DNA of 44,349 nt from Sphingobacteriales bacterium UTBCD1 (GTDB lineage: Bacteria > Bacteroidota > Bacteroidia > Chitinophagales > Chitinophagaceae): positions 1 through 44,349 of the forward strand of contig MWTC01000008.1 in assembly GCA_002066995.1 (NCBI GenBank). The letters run 5' to 3'. Below are positions 41,318 to 44,349 of this stretch, piece by piece; the stretch's first letter is position 1, and every line of letters begins with the position of its first letter. Made by a program: the position numbers and the translations under genes. Below the pieces are notes generated by a model. That model did no database searches. It saw only the letters and a program-made list of their open reading frames with translations, and was not told the DNA's origin.

Positions 41318-43588
41318 ATGAAAAAAGTATTTTCTTTTTTCCTGTCATTCATCTTTATCATTACGGCATTTGCCCAGCAACAAAGAGCTTTGCTGGTTGG
41401 AATCGATCAGTATAAACCTCCTCCGGGATACTCAGCTATCAATACTGACGGAAGAACGGATTACCCCAATTTATCCGGTTGTAAAAATGATGCTGCAGCC
41501 ATTTATTCTATCATAACATCCAGGTTCGGTTTCCGTCCAGGAAATATTGACACGCTTTTTGACCATTCAGCTACCCGGGACGGAATATTAAACGCAATGA
41601 AAAAACTGCTTGGTGAAAGTAATGCAGGCGACATGGCATTTATCTATTATGCAGGACATGGCAGCGAAGTGAAAAACAGTTTATCATTTGAACTGGATAA
41701 AAAAGATCAGACTATTGTTCCTGCTGATACATGGAAAGAAGGTGTGAAGGATATAAGAGATAAAGAATTATCAAAAATTTTTAACGGCTTCCTCGATAAA
41801 AAAGTAAAACTTACCGTCATCTTCGATTGCTGCCACAGCGGTTCCCTTTCCCGCGGGCCCAATATAATTACAGATAAAGCCCGCTATATGCCTATGGCGG
41901 ACTGGGATTCAAAAGATGCAAGCAAACCTTTGATACCGGAAAAAAGAGAGGGAAATGATTTCCTGATTTTTTCTGCAGCACAATCCGATGAAAGAGCTGC
42001 AGAACAGACGGATGACAATGGCATGCGTCATGGAGCATTCACCCTCGCACTGATTCAGTCCCTGAATCAACAAAGTGTTGATGCAAGCGCTCTTACTATT
42101 TTCACTTCAGCCCGGGCCATCCTGAAAAGCAATGGCAAAAGCCAGGAACCGGTTATCGGCGGCAGCACCATACGCCAACAGGAAACTCTATTCGGAATAA
42201 AAAAAGGAAAGCTCTCAGATTTCTCATTGGTAGCCGTGTCGGGAATAATCAAAAACAAAGTACAACTGCAGGCCGGCTTTGCATTAGGACTTGCCAAAGA
42301 AAATGAACTGGCAATGTTCAATGAAAAACAGGATACCGTTTTCAAACTTAGAATTGACACGATACTCGGCGTCACTAAATCGCTGGCAACCGTAATCAAA
42401 GGAGATATCAAAGAAATAAAACCGGGTTACCAGTTCAGGGTAGTCAACTGGGTATCTTCCGGGCGACCGCTGATAAAACTATTTATTCCGGTATCCGGTT
42501 TACCGGATGCCGCCGATGTTTTCAAATATTCTGCAATCGCAAATGAGCTAAAAAAATCTCCCCTGGTCAAATGGGTTCCCTTTATCGGGAGAGGAGAAAG
42601 CGCCCCCTATACTTCAGTATTCTGGATTAATAATAAATGTTTCATTAAAAACGGGAAAGGCCTCCCTGTAGAATTAAAAAATATCACTACGCAGAATATC
42701 CTAAAACTATGCAGCAAAGATTCCACTTTGTATATGGAATTGCCGGTATCGAAAGAGAATGCTATTGCCTGTTATAAAATGCTTAGCCAAAACAAAAGTT
42801 TGCAATTAGTTGACAGTATCAATACTTCCGCATATACTTTATTCGGGCGGCTGGGAGTTCATGGCCTTCCTGCATACGGATTCAGGAAAACACAGGTAGC
42901 AGTGAGTGACAGCCTGGAATCTATGCCTGTCGAAACAGATTGCTTTGAAATTCCTGCGCTATCGGAGAAAGATAACAGGAATATTGCAGATAGTTTATTC
43001 GGGATGGCTCTGAAGCTCTCCAAATTAAGAGGATGGCTGAATCTTTCGGGGCCGGATATCAATCAAAAGAATTTTTCATACCGCCTGGAAATTTATAATG
43101 AAGATAAAAGACAACCCATCACCGATGGTCATTACCGTATCGGGGATAAGCTTTCATTAAAACTGGTAGCTAATGAAGATTACCCTAAAAGCATGGGAGC
43201 GCCAAAATATGTTTATGTTTTTGCAGTGGACCAGTCAGGCTCCATGCAATTGTACTTCCCCGGTGATGATGGAAACGTAGAGAACAAATTTCCCAGGTTT
43301 GAAATCAACAGTATCATCAAAGAAGTCACGATCATTTCTTATACTGTTCCGGCTCCCAGCGGTACGGACAACTTTTTTTTACTGGCAAGTGATGAGCCGA
43401 TTCCTGATGCTTCTGCAGCTTTAAACCAGGAAGGTGTTTACTCCGGGATCACTTCAAGAGGATTACCCGGCAGGGATAACCCGCTGTCCGGTCTGCTGGA
43501 CATGGGAAATGCGGGAAGCAGGGGGCTTCCTAAAAAGCTCCCGGCAACATGGAGCATTCAAAAATTCACTTTCCGCTGTACCTATTAA
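41318..43588 (+). CDS. Exported metacaspase-like peptidase (C14) with C-terminal DUF4384-like domain
   Basis: A 756-residue protein with a signal peptide (SFFLSFIFIITAFAQ). The caspase domain covers about 20-285: ALLVGIDQYKPPPGY, LSGCKNDAAAIYSII, catalytic His114 in YYAGHGSE and catalytic Cys172 in IFDCCHSGSL, the metacaspase pattern. Prokaryotic metacaspases of this type usually cut after Arg or Lys. A long middle region without a recognised fold follows. Near 600-700, YRIGDKLSLKLVANEDYP and YVYVFAVDQSGSMQLYFP resemble DUF4384, a domain often fused to caspases. The gene is 16 bases behind the unknown exported gene. Its frame is intact, with a T8 run at 43373-43380. Role unknown; the pairing suggests a regulated protease system in the envelope. 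Confidence 0.92.
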   Translation: MKKVFSFFLSFIFIITAFAQQQRALLVGIDQYKPPPGYSAINTDGRTDYPNLSGCKNDAAAIYSIITSRFGFRPGNIDTLFDHSATRDGILNAMKKLLGESNAGDMAFIYYAGHGSEVKNSLSFELDKKDQTIVPADTWKEGVKDIRDKELSKIFNGFLDKKVKLTVIFDCCHSGSLSRGPNIITDKARYMPMADWDSKDASKPLIPEKREGNDFLIFSAAQSDERAAEQTDDNGMRHGAFTLALIQSLNQQSVDASALTIFTSARAILKSNGKSQEPVIGGSTIRQQETLFGIKKGKLSDFSLVAVSGIIKNKVQLQAGFALGLAKENELAMFNEKQDTVFKLRIDTILGVTKSLATVIKGDIKEIKPGYQFRVVNWVSSGRPLIKLFIPVSGLPDAADVFKYSAIANELKKSPLVKWVPFIGRGESAPYTSVFWINNKCFIKNGKGLPVELKNITTQNILKLCSKDSTLYMELPVSKENAIACYKMLSQNKSLQLVDSINTSAYTLFGRLGVHGLPAYGFRKTQVAVSDSLESMPVETDCFEIPALSEKDNRNIADSLFGMALKLSKLRGWLNLSGPDINQKNFSYRLEIYNEDKRQPITDGHYRIGDKLSLKLVANEDYPKSMGAPKYVYVFAVDQSGSMQLYFPGDDGNVENKFPRFEINSIIKEVTIISYTVPAPSGTDNFFLLASDEPIPDASAALNQEGVYSGITSRGLPGRDNPLSGLLDMGNAGSRGLPKKLPATWSIQKFTFRCTY

Positions 43589-43605
43589 ATGAAGGAGTCA
43601 AAGCC

Positions 43606-43629
43606 AGGGATTATTGAACCGTTATCCCT
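43606..43629. terminator. Hairpin between the convergent caspase and tag genes
   Basis: AGGGAT (43606-43611) and ATCCCT (43624-43629) form a 6-bp stem with a 12-base loop, followed on the plus strand by TTAAAGTTTTT, which lies already inside the end of tag. It may end transcription from the left. Confidence 0.4.
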
Positions 43630-44175
43630 TTAAAGTTTTTCTGCCCATTTCGGTTTTTTCTTCAGCACATTTTTATAAACGGGGCATGATTCATCATGTG
43701 CACCCGGTAAATACCCGGTGCTCAATAAAAATTCATTGACGATCTCCCCGCCGGTAAACCGGAAATTCTTTTTGAAAATTTTCACCCATTCTTCTTTCGT
43801 TTTCGGATGCTGGCCATCCAGCCAGTTTTTAAAAGAGCCAAATTCCTTCTGAATGGACTTAATCGCCCTGGCATTATAAATAGCAGCTTCAATTTTCAAC
43901 CTGTTCCGGATGATTCCTGCATCCAGCAACAGTTTGTTTATTTTTCTTTCAGTGTACCCGGATACCTTCTCAATTTTGAATCCATCAAAAGCTTTGAAGA
44001 AATTATCTTTCTTTTTTAAAATTGTATCCCAGCTCAAACCGGCCTGGTTAATCTCCAGTACCAACCGTGCAAACAGAAGGTCATCATCTTTGACCGGGAA
44101 GCCATATTCATGATCATGATAGTATTGATGAACCGTATTCTTTCCTTTAGTCAAAATAAAATCACAGTAAGACAT
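43630..44175 (-). CDS. tag: DNA-3-methyladenine glycosylase I
   Basis: Base-excision repair enzyme removing 3-methyladenine from alkylated DNA. The start at ATG 44175 (181 aa) gives MSYCDF with the family zinc-binding Cys at position 4; a frame open to 44202 would run into the neighbouring inverted repeat. Motifs are YYHDHEYGFP near residue 20 with the zinc-ligand His, LEINQAGLSWDTILKK near 43-58 with the base-pocket Glu and Trp, and the C-terminal zinc pair in GAHDESCPVYKN. Length is normal (about 185). Convergent with the caspase gene. Its upstream region is only about ten bases from a possible insertion-sequence edge, so its promoter may be borrowed or lost. Confidence 0.95.
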   Translation of the reverse strand: MSYCDFILTKGKNTVHQYYHDHEYGFPVKDDDLLFARLVLEINQAGLSWDTILKKKDNFFKAFDGFKIEKVSGYTERKINKLLLDAGIIRNRLKIEAAIYNARAIKSIQKEFGSFKNWLDGQHPKTKEEWVKIFKKNFRFTGGEIVNEFLLSTGYLPGAHDESCPVYKNVLKKKPKWAEKL

Positions 44176-44186
44176 AATAAAGAGGG

Positions 44187-44349
44187 GCCGTATCAAAAGC
44201 AAATTTGATGCGGCTTCTTGATTTTTAGTTTCTCAAGTGATTTGTTAGAGTTTTGATTTTTGGGATACCTTTTAAGGAAGCTGATAGCTAAAAAAGATTG
44301 TTTTAAGCGGCCCTTTTTAGTTTTTGTGGGGTGTTTTTTTGTTTTGTGA
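44187..44349 (-). mobile_element. Possible edge of an insertion sequence, truncated by the window
   Basis: GCCGTATCAAA (44187-44197) and TTTGATGCGGC (44204-44214) form an 11-bp inverted repeat with one mismatch. Its GGGCCGTATCAAAA form resembles ends of IS1182/IS5-like elements as I recall them. To its right, a minus-strand frame enters from the window edge and stops at 44303-44305. The bases between (44215-44302) hold no gene. It might also be a plain terminator of an unrelated gene. Confidence 0.35.
44303..44349 (-). CDS. C-terminal end of an unseen gene, perhaps a transposase
   Basis: Only about 15 codons are visible, reading TKQKNTPQKLKRAA and a TAA stop at 44303-44305. The basic Lys/Arg-rich tail would suit a transposase C-terminus next to a terminal inverted repeat, but this is too short to identify, and an open stretch of this size can occur by chance. 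Confidence 0.25.
   Translation of the reverse strand, partial: TKQKNTPQKLKRAA

Noticed and set aside
37538-43588. Classical CRISPR-associated or CBASS-type caspase defence module
   Set aside because: No nucleotide cyclase, Cas gene, or sensor ATPase is adjacent, and both proteases have export signals, which argues against a cytoplasmic abortive-infection role.
1-44349. CRISPR array, ribosomal RNA, prophage or complete transposon
   Set aside because: No regularly spaced direct repeats of CRISPR length, no rRNA-like stretch, no phage structural genes and no full transposase are present in the window.

Overview
The window looks like the chromosome of a Bacteroidota member, most likely in or near the Chitinophagaceae. 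The evidence is SusC/SusD pairs with a FecI/FecR-type regulator, the -7 promoter box TAnnTTTG in front of several genes, almost no Shine-Dalgarno sequences, moderate GC, and a GH144 enzyme of the type characterised in Chitinophaga. No genus is claimed.

Left part (1-12.6 kb) is mostly ordinary chromosome. It holds the 3' end of a type III restriction subunit, purine nucleoside phosphorylase, an unknown lipoprotein, sucC, a Rossmann-fold oxidoreductase, a DUF2891 protein, then priA, a plsC-like acyltransferase and a DUF4258 protein on the minus strand. Divergent to these is mtaB, with a tRNA-Val(GAC) one base behind it, facing a vanadium-haloperoxidase-like lipoprotein. The spacers carry several kinds of intergenic repeat.

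Middle part (12.9-37.5 kb) is a glycan-use region entirely on the plus strand. A DUF1080/Gfo-Idh-MocA pair (3-keto-glycoside type chemistry) is followed by an ECF sigma factor, a FecR anti-sigma factor, an STN-carrying SusC, SusD and a LamG lipoprotein, closed by a 12-bp perfect stem. Then come a seven-heme cytochrome c, a large VCBS/ASPIC-UnbV protein, two GH30 enzymes, a GH144 endo-glucanase-type enzyme, a GH43-like protein with discoidin-like and Fn3-like parts, an SGNH hydrolase and a GH3 beta-glucosidase. I read this as a beta-glucan utilisation locus controlled by trans-envelope signalling: SusC binds ligand, its STN domain talks to FecR, and FecR releases the sigma factor. Surface lipoproteins cut the glucan, SusCD imports fragments, and periplasmic GH3 finishes them. 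The cytochrome and VCBS pair is the puzzling part.

Right part (37.5-43.6 kb) is an island of two exported caspase-like proteases on opposite strands, one with an EF-hand and TPRs and one with a DUF4384-like end. An exported protein of unknown family lies between them and contains an eight-G tract. This is my best candidate for an undescribed system. The window ends with tag (3-methyladenine glycosylase I) and what may be the edge of an insertion sequence just upstream of tag.
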